Source: Omphalotus guepiniiformis (taxonomy: Eukaryota > Basidiomycota > Agaricomycetes > Agaricales > Omphalotaceae). From it: DNA of 64,000 bases. The notes under the pieces were generated by a model. The model made no database searches and was not told the origin of the DNA. It saw only the letters and a list, made by a program, of their open reading frames with translations. The position numbers were made by a program, and so were the translations under genes. Positions 11,226-23,296 of this stretch are shown here, piece after piece; position 1 is the stretch's first letter; the number at the start of each line of letters is the position of its first letter. Location of the stretch: positions 1 to 64,000 of the forward strand of contig JAQOOI010000053.1 in the NCBI GenBank assembly GCA_028554645.1, read 5' to 3'.

Positions 11226-13698
11226 ATGTCGTCAATTGTATTAGGATCATTCCTACTTTTAGGTTTCACAACTCTCATTTGGTCACTCTTCATAACCTAT
11301 TCAACTCGTTTACGAACCGCCAAAATCTAACAAAAAACGAAAGTTATGAGAAGTTTGGGACTAGACCCGAGAAAACGTCAATTTCAATTGGTTGGGTTTT
11401 TTCATCCTTATTGGTGCGTAAAACTCCTGCGTATTGGTTGGGTTGAAACAGTTCTTTGATTCTACTTAGTATATCGTCTTTGTTCTTGTTCTTGTTCTAG
11501 TAACGCTGGCGGAGGTGGAGAACGCGTGCTCTGGACCGCAATTACATCGATTCAGCGAAGTGAACCGGGTTTAGTTTGTGTGGTGTATAGCGGGGATGTT
11601 GATGCGACGAAAGAGGATATTATAGCGAAAGTCAAGGTATGTATGGGTTCTACTATCCCACTATCCCACTATCCCACTATCCCACTATCCCCCCAATGTT
11701 GATTGTATTGTCCTTCGCGTCTGGTTCTAATCATCCGCGCATATACACAGGCTCGCTTTGATATCACGCTGGACCCTTCGACACTTCATTTCGTCTTTCT
11801 TAAATCCCGGAGGTTGGTAGAAGATAGGACTTGGCCTTATTTCACTCTTTTGGGACAAAGTATTGGTTCGATGATTTTGGCTTGGGAAGCGATGTCGAAA
11901 TTGATACCTGATCTCTACATCGGTGATTCCAAAATTCATTCATCTGGGAATACCTCTCCTGACGTGTGTTTTGCGTTTTGTGTCTAGACACCATGGGCTA
12001 TGCGTTCACGTTCCACGTCGTGTCGATGTTGGGAAATATCGCCATCGGAGCATACGTTCATTATCCGACCATTAACACCGACATGTTGAACAGAGTTAAA
12101 TCGAGGAAAAAGTGGCATACGAATTCGGATGTTATATCGTCTTCGTCGTTTCTTAGTCAAGGAAAACTACTGTGAGTCCCCAACCCTCCATCATCTACCT
12201 CGCTCAAATCACGTCTCATGTCTCATTTATCCTTCAAACCAGATATTACCGGTTTTTCATGTACTACTACTCCCTATCCCTCCAAAGTGCATCATTCCTA
12301 ATGGTCAACTCATCATGGACAAAGAATCACGTCGACTCGATTTTAGCGCATTCTGACCCAGTAATCGATATGGTACATAGGGTTTTCCCGCTGTTGATGG
12401 TGGTGAGATATTTATGTGTTCATGGGAATCGACGGGTGGAGAGTGCGAGGATTGTGTATCCTTGTTGTGATACGAGGGAGATGGAGAAGTTTGGGTTGGG
12501 GGGCCGGGAGAGGGTTGTGTTGAGTTTGGCGCAGTTTCGGTGGGTCGGGTTTTTGTTTTGAATCTTAGGTTGAAGACTCCTTCTGAATTTGAACTTGCGG
12601 GTGGGCTTTTTTTTGGTAGACCGGAAAAAGACCACGCGATGCAACTGAGGGCGTTTAGGGAGTTGATTAAAGTGAGGTATCCGGAGTATGAGAGAGGAGA
12701 GGGAGATGGAGAGGGGGGAGTGAGGCTTGTGTTGATTGGAGGGTGTAGGAATGATGAAGATAAGAGGAGAGTGGAGGATTTGAGGGAGCTTGCGAGGGGT
12801 CTTGGGATTGAGGTGAGGATGAATTCGTTTGTTTGTTTGTTTGTGAGTGAGGGAGTGGCCGATCTTTGGGCGATCTTTTGGACCCTTCTGGACTGTCCCT
12901 TTTGTACAACGCTTCTTTTTCTTTTTCTGTTTCTTTTTGTTGTTTTCTTTCGTCATCAAGCCAAGTCTCGACACTGACCGCTGACGTGCTGTGTTTTTTC
13001 TGTGATCTATCCATCCATCCTTCCATCCTTCCTATCATTCATTGGCTATGCACCACTACTCACTCTAACCGGACGATCCTCACCCTTTTGGTTTCCCACA
13101 GAACAACGTAGAATTCATAGTGAACGCTTCGTATCCTGTTGTTTTGGATTGGTTGGCTAGAGCTAGTATTGGGTTTAGTACGATGGTTGATGAGCATTTT
13201 GGAATTAATGTTGTGGAGTTTATGGTATGTCCCTTGGCTTGTTCTCCGCACTGTAAACCCCTCGTGGGTCATCTGACGAACAAAAAAAAAATTCTTTTGG
13301 GGTGGGGGTTTACTTTACTTATGGCAGCAGGGATGATACCAGTTGCACATCGTTCCGGTGGTCCGTTGAAAGATATTATTGTTCCTTATAATAATGAACC
13401 AACAGGCAAGTGTTCACTTTTTTAAATTCTCCTCCTCTCCTTCGGTTTCCATCATAAATCACTCACTGACCTCGTTCATTCGTATCTCTCAGGGTACCAC
13501 GCCGACACCCCCGAATCATTCGCAGAAGCCATACATCAAGTATTTTCACTCACAACTGAAGATGATTTGGCGATGAGGAAGAGGGCTAGGATGTGGGCTG
13601 TAAAGAGGTTTTCGGAAGAGGAGTTTGTTAGGGGGTGGGATGGGAGTGGGTGGAGGGGGTTCTTGCCGCCGGTAACGCCGGTACTGGTGGAGGAGTAG
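11226..13698 (+). CDS. ALG11: ALG11 GDP-Man:Man3GlcNAc2-PP-dolichol alpha-1,2-mannosyltransferase
   Basis: ALG11 adds the fourth and fifth mannoses to the lipid-linked N-glycan precursor on the cytosolic face of the ER. The proposed start at 11226 encodes a membrane segment ([20 protein letters not shown]). Further exons give [108 protein letters not shown] and [15 protein letters not shown], covering the Alg11 N-terminal and GT4 domains. About nine introns can be placed. One begins with GC rather than GT (13406-13492), and one contains an eight-base tandem repeat near 11652-11690. An in-frame TAA at 11328-11330 separates the membrane exon from the rest. Either this is an error or nonsense change, or translation starts at 11347, which would lose the membrane anchor. 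Confidence 0.88.
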
Positions 13699-13978
13699 AG
13701 GAGGAGGGGTAGAGGAGGAGGAGTAGAGGAGGGATAATGACATGTATCGTCGTTTGGTAGGAGTAAAAGTAGCGGGGGTCGGAGGCCCGTCACCATTCTC
13801 AGAAGAATCAAGGTCGACAACTTCTCGATTTGGACTACGTCCTCGTTGTACCTCTGAATTGGAAAACGAGTCTGATATCTGAGATCTCTGAATTGAGATC
13901 TCCTCCGGTTCTCTCTCGACTACCTCGAGAGATCCATCAGAGTCACTGTCAGAGCTAGGGATTGGATATGTTTGTTTT
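13546..13978 (-). CDS. Possible Ser/Asp-rich hypothetical exon, converging on ALG11
   Basis: A minus-strand frame stays open for about 430 bases and encodes an acidic, serine-rich segment including PSSDSDSDGSLEVVEREPEE and EVVDLDSSENGDGPPTPATF. Such composition is common in disordered regions of nuclear proteins, but no domain is visible. The frame begins just after a possible acceptor AG, so it would be a terminal exon of a minus-strand gene whose upstream exons I cannot assemble. Its lower end overlaps the last ALG11 exon, which weakens the call. It may be a chance frame. Confidence 0.25.
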
Positions 13979-15394
13979 TACTAAGTTATTGCGGTTGTTG
14001 TTGTTGTTGGCGCTTGTTAATCGATTGTGGATTGAAGGATTGATGGCTTTTAGGATAGGTGTAAGTACTGTGTGGAATTAGAAGTGTACCCCCACATGGT
14101 CCGATCGGAGGATACTAAATAAGTATAAGTAGTGCTAAGTATGGGGGTAAACCGACGTTGGTGGTGGTGAACGTGCGATCGAGGACAATTACAGTATAGT
14201 CGAAGAGAGTCGAAGCCTTGAAGAACAGACATATGTCTTCCTGCCATGGTATTGGCGCCTCATTAACATCGCCTAGACCTCGATGGAAAGGTCCGACAAT
14301 CACTGGAATACAATGACGTACTCTTTCAACTTCTTCGAATTCGCTTCCTTCCACAGTTATTGACAATTGTTGACAGGGGGCTATTAACTGCTATTAACTA
14401 CATATTATGTCCCAGTATGTATGTACCGCGAAGGTTTCCGAGTCGGACCTACTACGCATTTGTTTTGTGGCAATGCATACTTTGAAAGTCTTCCGATCCA
14501 TCATCATGTGGTACTCAGTTTCGATTTGACGGTGTACTTAATTGAATGAGTTAAAGGAATCAAGATGATAATCAGGAGGATGTACCTATCAAGTTGCTGT
14601 GCAGCTGTTGACTGCGCGGAGTTCGTGCCGATACTCCGGCGGAGTGAAGCAAGAGTGGGCGAGTTGCTTTTCCCACGAATTATCCTCTCCCAGCTTTCAG
14701 CGTTTCTCATCTACAGCAGTTATCGGCAGCAGCGCGGCAGCCTCAGCATAGCAGAAATATTAATACATCACCGCTCGTTTTCTTTCACCCACACCGGGCC
14801 GGTCCCTCCCTTTTCAATGCATTCAAGTTACTTTGTATTATGCAGTCTTAACATCGTAGCCTATTTTTTCGATGAATGCAATAGATTACAGATCATGATG
14901 CACCTTTTAGCAATGCAATGCAATATTTCTCGCAGACAGTAGTCAGATCGTTGCAGCTCAGTTACCTGCGAGCATCAGTGAGGGTGAGTAATCGTAGGAT
15001 GCAAGGGGGCCAGCAGGCGACCCCTTGCCTTAGCTTGTCCTCACCCAACGGCTTGCGCAATGCGTAGACGAAGCTGGAATACTAATAGCAATGCACAAAA
15101 CTGGGCACGTGACGCTAGAGCCGTGAGCCATAGCCCTAACCCTAACAGTTACTACTTTCTGAACAAACTCCGACCGTCGTCGACGACGGAGCTCTTTCGA
15201 TTTTCTCGTCCTTTCTTCCGCTTGTTACTCAAGCCGGGTCTTTGACAATCAACTACACCGTGGCTCTCTCAGCAAGAATAGGATTGAATCCCAGTGACGA
15301 CGTTACATCGACATTGTACCAATGGCGGTCTCGAATAATCATAAACATCTGGTCGTGGAAGGTGTGCTTTTCCAGACATGATATCTCACTTTCT
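13979..15394. other. Mostly non-coding interval upstream of MSP1
   Basis: No recognisable protein gene was assembled. A short minus-strand frame at 14115-14366 has coding-like composition but no family match. The interval holds a nested hairpin (14982-15046), a two-unit telomere-like tract ccctaaccctaac (15134-15146) and a perfect 16-bp palindrome (15174-15189) not far upstream of MSP1. Confidence 0.4.
14982..15046. ncRNA. Candidate structured RNA: nested hairpin with symmetric internal loop
   Basis: The outer stem GGGTGAG (14982-14988) pairs with CTCACCC (15040-15046). The inner stem GCAAGGGG (15001-15008) pairs with CCCCTTGC (15021-15028). The two stems are separated by unpaired stretches of 12 and 11 nt, and the terminal loop is 12 nt. 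Two perfect stems around a nearly symmetric internal loop resemble one hairpin of an H/ACA guide RNA with its pocket. I could not identify convincing H or ACA boxes, a second hairpin, or a strand. It may be a chance structure. Confidence 0.22.
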
Positions 15395-16963
15395 ATGTAT
15401 ACTGAGCAGACCTTTTCTCTAGTTGCTCTTTTCGTAGCTTCTCAAGTGGGCTTTTCTCGTCGTTTGTTTTTGTGCAAGTTGTACTGACCATTGGATTCGC
15501 AAGGTAGCCTTGTATTATACTATGCGCGTAAGGGGAAATCACACATGATTCTTTGTGTATTTGTCTGATTGGTATATCAATTATCTTTTTAAATTTATTT
15601 TAGTGGGCTATAGATTCGTTTATGGGAGGAGAAAAGAAGAAGAATGTTAAAGCGAAGCAAATGGAAGCTTTGAAGCGATTGGGTCATACGGAGCTGGTGC
15701 TGGATGAATATGAAAGTACGTACGATTATTCTTCCCTGATTCTCCGCATTCCGTACGTGAACTGACTGACCTGGCTCTCAGGTGTCGTAGCGAACGAAGT
15801 CATACATCCAGATGAAATACCAGTTCGATTCTCCGGTACGCCCATCACTCCCAAAACCCTACTTACCTTTTTTTTCTCAACTAGACTTTTTTAACAGACA
15901 TCGGAGGCCTAGACCCAATAATATCAAGTCTCCGCGAATCCATAATCTACCCACTTCTCTACCCAGCTCTTTTCAGCTCCTCTTCTTCCCTCCTTGGCGC
16001 ACCAAAAGGTGTCCTACTATACGGACCCCCAGGATGCGGCAAAACCATGCTAGCAAAAGCCCTTGCGAAAGAATCTGGCGCCACATTCATCAATATTGCA
16101 GCTTCGGTGCTGACGAACAAGTGGTTTGGGGAATCGAACAAGCTTGTTGCGGGATTGTTTAGTCTGGCTAGGAAAACACAGCCGAGTATTATTTTTATTG
16201 ATGAGATTGATTCGTTCTTGAGGGAGCGGTCGTCTGGGGATCATGAAGTGACTGCTATGATGAAAGCAGAATTTATGACGTGAGTTTTTGTCGTTTTTAA
16301 TGCATGTTTGCCTCGGAACTCTCAAACTATATCTGTTCTTTTTTTTTTCTTTAGGTTATGGGATGGTCTTCTTTCTTCTACCGATAGGATATTGGTGCTT
16401 GGTGCTACCAATAGACCCAATGACATTGACTCTGCCATTTTCCGTCGACTTCCTAAACGATTCGCAGTAACCTTACCTGATTACAACCAGCGCATCAAAA
16501 TATTGAATCTGGTGCGCTTGGGTTTCGTCTCAATTTCATATGGAATACTGACCTAACCTAATTTGTGGATAGATGCTGCAGGGAATCGCACTATCGCCTG
16601 ATCTCTCTCTGGAAGTCCTCGCGCATGCTTCAGAGGGTTTGTCAGGCTCAGATCTCAAGGAAATGTGTCGAACAGCAGCGATGATTCCTGTAAGGGAGTT
16701 TATGAGGAAGAACCTTTCAAATGGGGAGGTGTTGACGGAGGAGCAATTGAAGGTATGGTCATTTACACTGTTTTAAAAAGGCATATTCTTACGATTCGAT
16801 TCTCGTGTTACAGGACTTTAAACCACGTCCCGTGTCAATAAAAGACTTCCTTGCTGATGGGGCTGGGGCTGGGGCTGGCGTCTTCCAGGCGGCGCCTACC
16901 CCACCAGTAGAAGAGGACAGGTCAAGAATAGACAATGATGAAATTGAGGTTACCCTTGATTGA
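15395..16963 (+). CDS. MSP1: MSP1/ATAD1-type membrane AAA ATPase
   Basis: Msp1 sits in the outer mitochondrial and peroxisomal membranes and extracts mislocalised tail-anchored proteins. The likely start at 15395 gives a short membrane helix ([14 protein letters not shown]), then a linker [20 protein letters not shown]. The AAA core follows: [20 protein letters not shown], Walker A GPPGCGKT, pore-region [10 protein letters not shown], Walker [31 protein letters not shown] and the arginine-finger region FRRLPKRF. The small domain includes [18 protein letters not shown]. The last exon carries an Ala/Gly-rich tail ending in EVTLD. One extra T in the run at 15452-15455 breaks the frame directly after the membrane helix; everything downstream reads cleanly. 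The exact N-terminus is uncertain. The gene converges on the SUN-protein gene with about 380 bp between stop codons. Confidence 0.88.
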
Positions 16964-17342
16964 CCCTTTTTGCCCAAGGCCTTGGCAATATATGGGACTC
17001 TAAACATAGATGGATTTATAGTGTATTGTGTTAATTCTAATGACGAATGTTTTTTTATGGTTATATCCACAAATGACATTCACCAAGCCCCTCCTCACGA
17101 TCATGAACAAAAAAACCTTTAGAATGCCATACAATTCGAGTATGTAGGGTAGATAGAATACAGATGCGTATATGTATACCGAACTATGCAATGAGGAAGG
17201 AGAGATAAATAAATGCTTATTATGTACGAGTGTAAAGATGTATGGTCCAAAATTGAGAATGAATACCAGGTGCGGACAGTCAGTAATGAAAAAAGAAGAA
17301 AAAAAACAAGTTCCATGAATAACGAAGAAGATTGAACAACCC

Positions 17343-20300
17343 CTAATCGAAACCGAAACCACCTGCGTCTACATCTGCGCTCGTATCAGTGTCGACCCAG
17401 ATGTCCCCATCACCATCGTCTTCACCACCACCACCACCAACAACGATCACGTTCTCCGAATCAGACCGAGGAGACTCAGGTCTAAGCGGAGAATTGCTCC
17501 CCTCCGGTGTCCCCTCAACATTTTTCCACTTCTTTTCATCAAAACTATCTCCAACCGACCTAGTAGAGATGAAGAGGTTGGGATACCGATTTCGACCACG
17601 ACGACTCGGTGTTTGTTGGTAAAATATATCTTCATCTTCGTCTAAATCCACAGTAAGTCTCTGGGGCGTATTCGTATTTGTTTTCGAAAGTGTAGTCCCT
17701 GCGACCATCTTATTCTCCTTCTCCCCCTCAACATCTCCCGGCTCCTGAGGCCCATTATCATCAGACGCTGCATAAGCCACCTTGACTTCATGCAAATGTG
17801 CCGTCCTAGCCCATCGTTTCGCACTCTTGGGCACCGGTCCAATCCCATGCCATGAAGAGCTCGTCTCGAGCAGGTACGAGCCCCCACCATGCGAATTGGC
17901 ACGCTTTAGCCGAGGACGGGATGCCGTCGTACTAGCGGCGGAGGCGATCGTAGTCGGAGTAGTCGGGCGAGGGGCCATGCGAGCACTATTTGCCGCACCT
18001 GGGCGGAGGGAGGGAGTTCGTGAGCGAGGTCGAGTTTGCAGGAGTAAAGGTTTTGGCCGTTTGTCCGTCATCAAGATGTAGTTCTTGGGGTGTTGAACAG
18101 ACTTGGATGGTTGTTTAGTTGAAGAAAATGGAGTTTTCGTCTGTCCTGATGAAGGACCTACAACGACTTAGTTTAGGTATAGCGCACGAAGGAAAAAAAT
18201 TCTAGGACCTACCATTTGCATGGTCGACCACTCTGGGTGATTCACCCCCTCTTTCCCGACTTCTACTGCGACTCTTGCTATTAGAGGTAAACCGATTGAC
18301 CCAATCCCCACTGAAGCTCAAATGTCGTCGACTCCATTCTCGCATGGATCTGTTGAATTTCATAGGCGCATGGTCAAGCACTTCTCCTCTTGACCCCCTA
18401 GTAAGACCCATGAAGACGATGACAGTCAATAGTAAACACAGCTGCGCGACACCGAGGCGTTTTTCAAGGACGATCTATACCAGAACGTGGTCTTGAGATA
18501 TAACGAACTCAGAAGAATTGGTGAGATGCATACCTCATCCGAAAGGTAATCAACTCGGGACATGAGATCACGATACTCGGACTCGAATCTATTTCGTTGC
18601 TTTTCCCACTCCTGGAGATTCCGCTGGAGTGCTCGTCCCTGAGCCTTACTCTAGTATATAGAAATTAGATGTGCAACATTAGAGGAAAGGTCTTTACGCA
18701 CGATACCCTCTAGCCGCCCAACATCCTCCCCGAGACGCCGCAACATATCCCGGACACCAGCCGCCTGCTCTTCGACGTATCGAGCATATAGTGTGTGATT
18801 ACCCTCGAGGGCCGTCAGGCGGTTCATAATGGTGCGGTATATGGACTCTCCGCCAGTAGGTGGACTTTGAATGATTTGCGAACTTGAAAGAGAGGACGCA
18901 GACGACGCTGTGATGGTTGTGTCGATTACTATATGAGTTGGTGCAGGTGCGTGAATTGATGAGGAGGATGCGTGAGGTTTAAAGCTACCCGTCTCAGAGA
19001 CGGCCGGAGAAGGATCAGAAGGCGACGACCCTTCTTTTGACGTTGAGGAAGTCGCCGATGGAGCCATATGTACAGTCGTGATATCATTAATAGCGTCGTT
19101 AATTTCGTTATTTTTCGTCGATGTATGCGTGCCTTCTTGCGCATTTGTCGTTGTAGGATGATAGTGTTCCCGAGGAAAGGGACCAAAGGTGAGAAGGGTA
19201 GATTGACTTGTGGAAGTAGCAGAGGCAGCAAGAGGAGAACTCTGTGAGCTCACAGCGCTCTCATTGACTGAAGCACTTGGACGAGTAGTGGAACGGGCGT
19301 TTGAATGCTCATCTCGAGATATAGGAATGGTGCTGTCCGCTGGCGCACTAGAAGCAGGCTTCTGTGTTTGCAGGGGCTCTTCACTGGCAATCTCCAACTG
19401 TGAGGTTTCTCCAAGTTCTTCGCGCTTCGCTCTACTCTCTGCCTCCCACGTCTCCCATTTCCATTCTTCGAGATGAGTGAGTCCATATACCCGCAGAAGG
19501 GATACAGGACAATAGAATTCGTGCCCGTAATGAGAGAGAAAATCAATTCGTATGAAGCGATAGAAGTCCCGTAGAGATGGCGGGGGGTGGAAAGACTATC
19601 GTAACAAAGATTAGAATTGCAAAGGGCATGCACATAAGATCCTATCTCACCTGAATACCTCGAACATTATTCGCTCTATATGTCCCAGCAACCACCCAAC
19701 CGTCTTGGTTCGTCGTGTACGTCTTAGCGACGCTAACAGTGAAATCCTTGAACACCCCGCTGAAGAACTCGAAGTTGGCAAGCTGTACTGTGTCGATTCT
19801 GATATCCTCACACAGCTCGACAACGATGAACTGTTCTTCTTTTGGAGTATTGCACGGACTAAGCATGTACCTGTCACGCTTAGAGGACAAGACGGAGGAA
19901 GGAGATTTTGCGGAACGATGGGATAGATGGACGCGAGCGGAACAGTCCATGCTAGCGTAGTTGAACCTATCGGTGAGTGGAATCTGGAAATGAGGGAGTA
20001 ATCTCTCCAAAGCAGTATTCTCCGAAGTATCCGACGGTAATTTCTCGGGTATGTCGCTCGATGGGGCAGAATTATTTTCTAGTGTCACCACAATGGTTTC
20101 ACGGCCATCGCCCGTAGTTGTGGTGCCACCAGAGGGTGCTGATAATTCCTTCTCTTTCGCTTTCGCCTTCGCCTTCGCGGAAGCCTGCATGTTGACTTGT
20201 TTCTCTTTCCACTCCTCGAAAGATAAAAGCACATCGTCCTCCACGGGCTCTACCGATGGTAAAGGAGTAAGACAGCAAACAGGAGGGTCCGGATCTCGTT

Positions 20301-20409
20301 TGACATGGGCTGAAATGGCACGAAAAAGATCGTTGGGAGAACTTGGGGCACTGAACACAGGTGAAGCAAGAACCAGTGCTATCAATGCAGTTGGCAAACA
20401 AGATAGCAT
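17343..20409 (-). CDS. SUN-domain ER membrane protein (SLP1/SUCO family)
   Basis: Proteins of this family (yeast Slp1, animal SUCO/osteopotentia) are glycosylated ER membrane proteins that protect soluble proteins in the lumen. Five exons join in frame: 20409-19651, 19595-18702, 18650-18534, 18474-18213 and 18157-17343. The product starts with a signal peptide (LPTALIALVLASPVFSAPSS). It has an LLSFEEWKE motif and a KAKAKE repeat, then the SUN domain with RFNYASMDCSARVH, KDRYMLSPC-like spacing (RDRYMLSPCN), FIVVELCEDIRIDTVQLANF and FFSGVFKDFTVS, continued in exon 2 by HYGHEFYCPVSLLRVYG. A long Ser/Thr-rich spacer, a coiled coil and a membrane helix (LCLLLTVIVFMGL) follow. The basic, then acidic, C-terminal exon could be mistaken for a separate 243-residue gene, but the splice at 18213/18157 keeps the frame. 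Confidence 0.85.
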
Positions 20410-20858
20410 CGTTGCTGTCGCTGCAGTGGCTAATGGAGAAGGCCAGAAGCGTAGAGCGACCTACGCTTGACGATATTGAGGACCGAGAGAGGACTTATGG
20501 TGGTAATAAATTATGTCCGACACCCGACACGTCTGCGTATATATAATCTGAGTAAATTATGTGGGGATTCCCACAGCCCATATTACGTAATCACAATTAT
20601 TGCTTGGGCCCTGGCCTGGGCCACTCTGTCCACAACGCGACAGTTTCCAATTGAATGACTGGAAGTTCAAGGAGCTCTCTGAGTTCAAGTTCTGAGTTCA
20701 AGTTCTCCTTCTATTCTCCGACTGACTCGTCCAACTAACTCCGCCATATATCTCAAAACTGCTGGAATCCTACTCCTAGGCCAACGAGTTTTCTGTTACG
20801 AATATCTTTTCAACATCACTGTGCGATATATCTTCCACAATGCCCGTGCTACAGCTTG

Positions 20859-23296
20859 TCACCAACCAACTGGCCTATTCAAAAGTACATCTATCATGAC
20901 TTGCATAGCATCTTTCCTGTAGGTATCCTGAGCAACAGTCAATGGAACGAGCCCGTCGAGGAACGTCAAAAGGTTGGGATTTTCAGTAGTATATTGGGGC
21001 CATGGAATCCCCGTGTTCCCGTTAGGATTCAGCGTCGCAGTAAATCGGATCAGATAGTCCGACATGTCTTCTCCTCCATAGACATACAGGAGATCCGTGG
21101 TGTGTGCCTGTTCATGAAATCAATGTTAACTAATCGCTCGATACAGACTAAAAAACACCCTTACGGAACCCAATACCGATAACGCCTTGTTCCTTTTGCT
21201 CACTATAAAGGTTCGTTCAAACCATATGAAGTAATCTCAAAGTTATCAAGACTCAAGAAAGACCAGATATTTTGCCTCCCACTGAGATATTGCAAGAAGA
21301 AACGCCGGGGTGCTTGAAAGAATGTATCACCCTGAAACGCTGCGAGTCTTTTGAACTGGGGTGTGATCGCGTTCAAATCACCAGTGTCAAATGGGGAACC
21401 TTGTGTGATATCCGCAGGATACGCCGACGTAACTCTTGCGAGGTCTGATGTTGAAATATCTGGTAGGAACTCAGATAGGATCCATTCTTCGAACTGAGCT
21501 TCAGTACTTGGAAAGTGTCAGCGGATTGGTCAATGGGTTGGTTTTTTGATCACGTACGTGACGTTGAGGGTGAACAGCGAAAAGACTGTGCCTTCATCAT
21601 CACAGTCGCCTGCCATGGTAAGAAGTGATTAAAATTCCTGATCCTGACCAAGAGAACTAATCTATCTTACCGCTGATAATGGGTACATTCGCAATCTTCC
21701 CTTGCTGAATCAACTTCTGAGGTTGGTCAACCAGAAATTTGCCGTCAGCCCGAGGAACCCATATGAGGTTAAGTGACTGTCGAAGAGATGAATAACTGGG
21801 TACATATGTGAGTTGCCGCTGAGCATCAAACTCACATGATAGGAAAGAAAACTCGGAGTTGCATCCGCGGCAGCCTTTAGTTCTGCGTAAGGGACAGTTC
21901 GCAAGCACTCCAACGTATCAGACGAGCCGGAGCATCCTGTCATTTCCACAATCTGATCATAGTCTTTTCACAAGCTCATTAGTGACAGCAAGACGAGAGA
22001 TCAAGAGACATCTTACAAGGTTGACCATTCGTTATATCGCCTACAGGAACGGGTGAACCCGAATGCATGGAACCAGCGCGAAAAAGACCCTCGGTGTCAC
22101 CTCCGTTGACGAGCATCTGCAAACCGACCGAAATAGCACCTGCGGATTCGCCCCATCTGGAAAGCAGAATAGGTACGTCAAGTACATAAATGCATTAATG
22201 CTTGCATTCACTTACATCGTGACCTTTTTGGGATCGCCTCCGAAGGCGCCAATGTATTTCTGGATCCACCTGAGGGCTTCGCGTTCTGATAATCGTGTCA
22301 GTACAGTGTGCATGCTGCGTGAAACAGCAATTACTTACGATCTTGTAACCCAAGATTACCTACACCAGCGTCCTTGACTTCCTGACTAGCCAAAAAGCCA
22401 AACGCTTGGGGCAGCATTCAGATAACGATTGAAAAACAGTGCGATGTAGTCACTTACCGCTCAGTCGGTAATTCATTGATACATATAATACAGATTCACC
22501 TAGCTCGATAGACCGTTCAACGATTGCAGTACCATCATAACTGATGAACGTAGCGACTGAGCTTGGTTCATTGCGAGCGAATTGAAAAAGTGCTTACAAC
22601 ACTGTTCCACCGATCTGGAAACCGCCTTTGGTAGAACCAGTGTAACTCAATCATAGTACGCAGGATAAGGAGAAACGCTAAATGTACCTCCGTATATCCA
22701 CTGAAAAGATGAATGAATATAAAGTGACCGTAGAAAGGAACGGTATGCATACGTACCACCAGCACAGGGAGTTTAGAAGACGGCATCGCATTAGAAGGTT
22801 TGATGACATTGATAGTGAGGCCTTGAACACAAAATGAACTTTGATCCATAAACTGGTAGAGGATGCAGACACCTACAATCTTCGTCGTCCTGAATTGCAA
22901 TACTAGTAACGTTGAGGACGGTATTCAGGGCGTCCTGAGCGACTGGTGGGAGATCCGACAAACCAACAAGAGCTTGCTGAGGACATGCTGGACCCATTGT
23001 TAATGCCGAGAAGGAGGAATTATATGGTGGTATAGGCTGTGGGATATTGAGGCGAAGCTTTCCAACTCTACAATCCCTCATACGCGTTCAAAGCCCAATA
23101 TATGTGCGCCAACAAAAAAGGTGAATACATACGGAGGCTGGGCAAATGGGATTCCGTAGAATTTTGCAACATTTCCGAACGTCGTCCCAGTCACTGTAGC
23201 CTGATCGAGCTGAACCGTAGGATCAAAGAGAGGTGAAGCGAGAATCACTCTAGCTGGTAGTATGACAATAGACCACAATCCGAGGCTGAGATGCAT
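20859..23296 (-). CDS. Secreted type-B carboxylesterase/lipase (esterase C)
   Basis: Type-B carboxylesterases are secreted alpha/beta hydrolases acting on carboxylic esters. The start at 23296 gives a signal peptide (LGLWSIVILPARVILA), then TTFGNVAKFYGIPFAQPP. Exons carry the oxyanion region WIYGGGF, YVSMNYRLS, FGFLASQEVKDAGVGNLGLQ and the nucleophile elbow TMWGESAGAIS with Ser in GESAG. These are followed by DCDDEGTVFS, which holds the likely acid, SAHTTDLLYVYGG with the likely His, and a terminal DVLLNRPVGW. About a dozen short introns can be placed, and a 13-nt exon encodes WIYG plus one base. The gene is intact. It lies downstream of esterase A in the same direction, and its 5' part was copied into the right block (54435-54888). 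Substrate unknown. Confidence 0.85.

Noticed and set aside
15134..15146. Telomere-like ccctaaccctaac
   Set aside because: Only two units; far too short for a telomere remnant and expected by chance or as a promoter box.
17343..18074. Separate hypothetical gene of 243 residues on the minus strand
   Set aside because: Splicing at 18213/18157 joins it in frame to the SUN-domain gene, so it is that gene's last exon.
20150..20190. Short tandem repeat ttcgcc in the SUN gene
   Set aside because: It simply encodes the KAKAKAKE stretch and is in frame.
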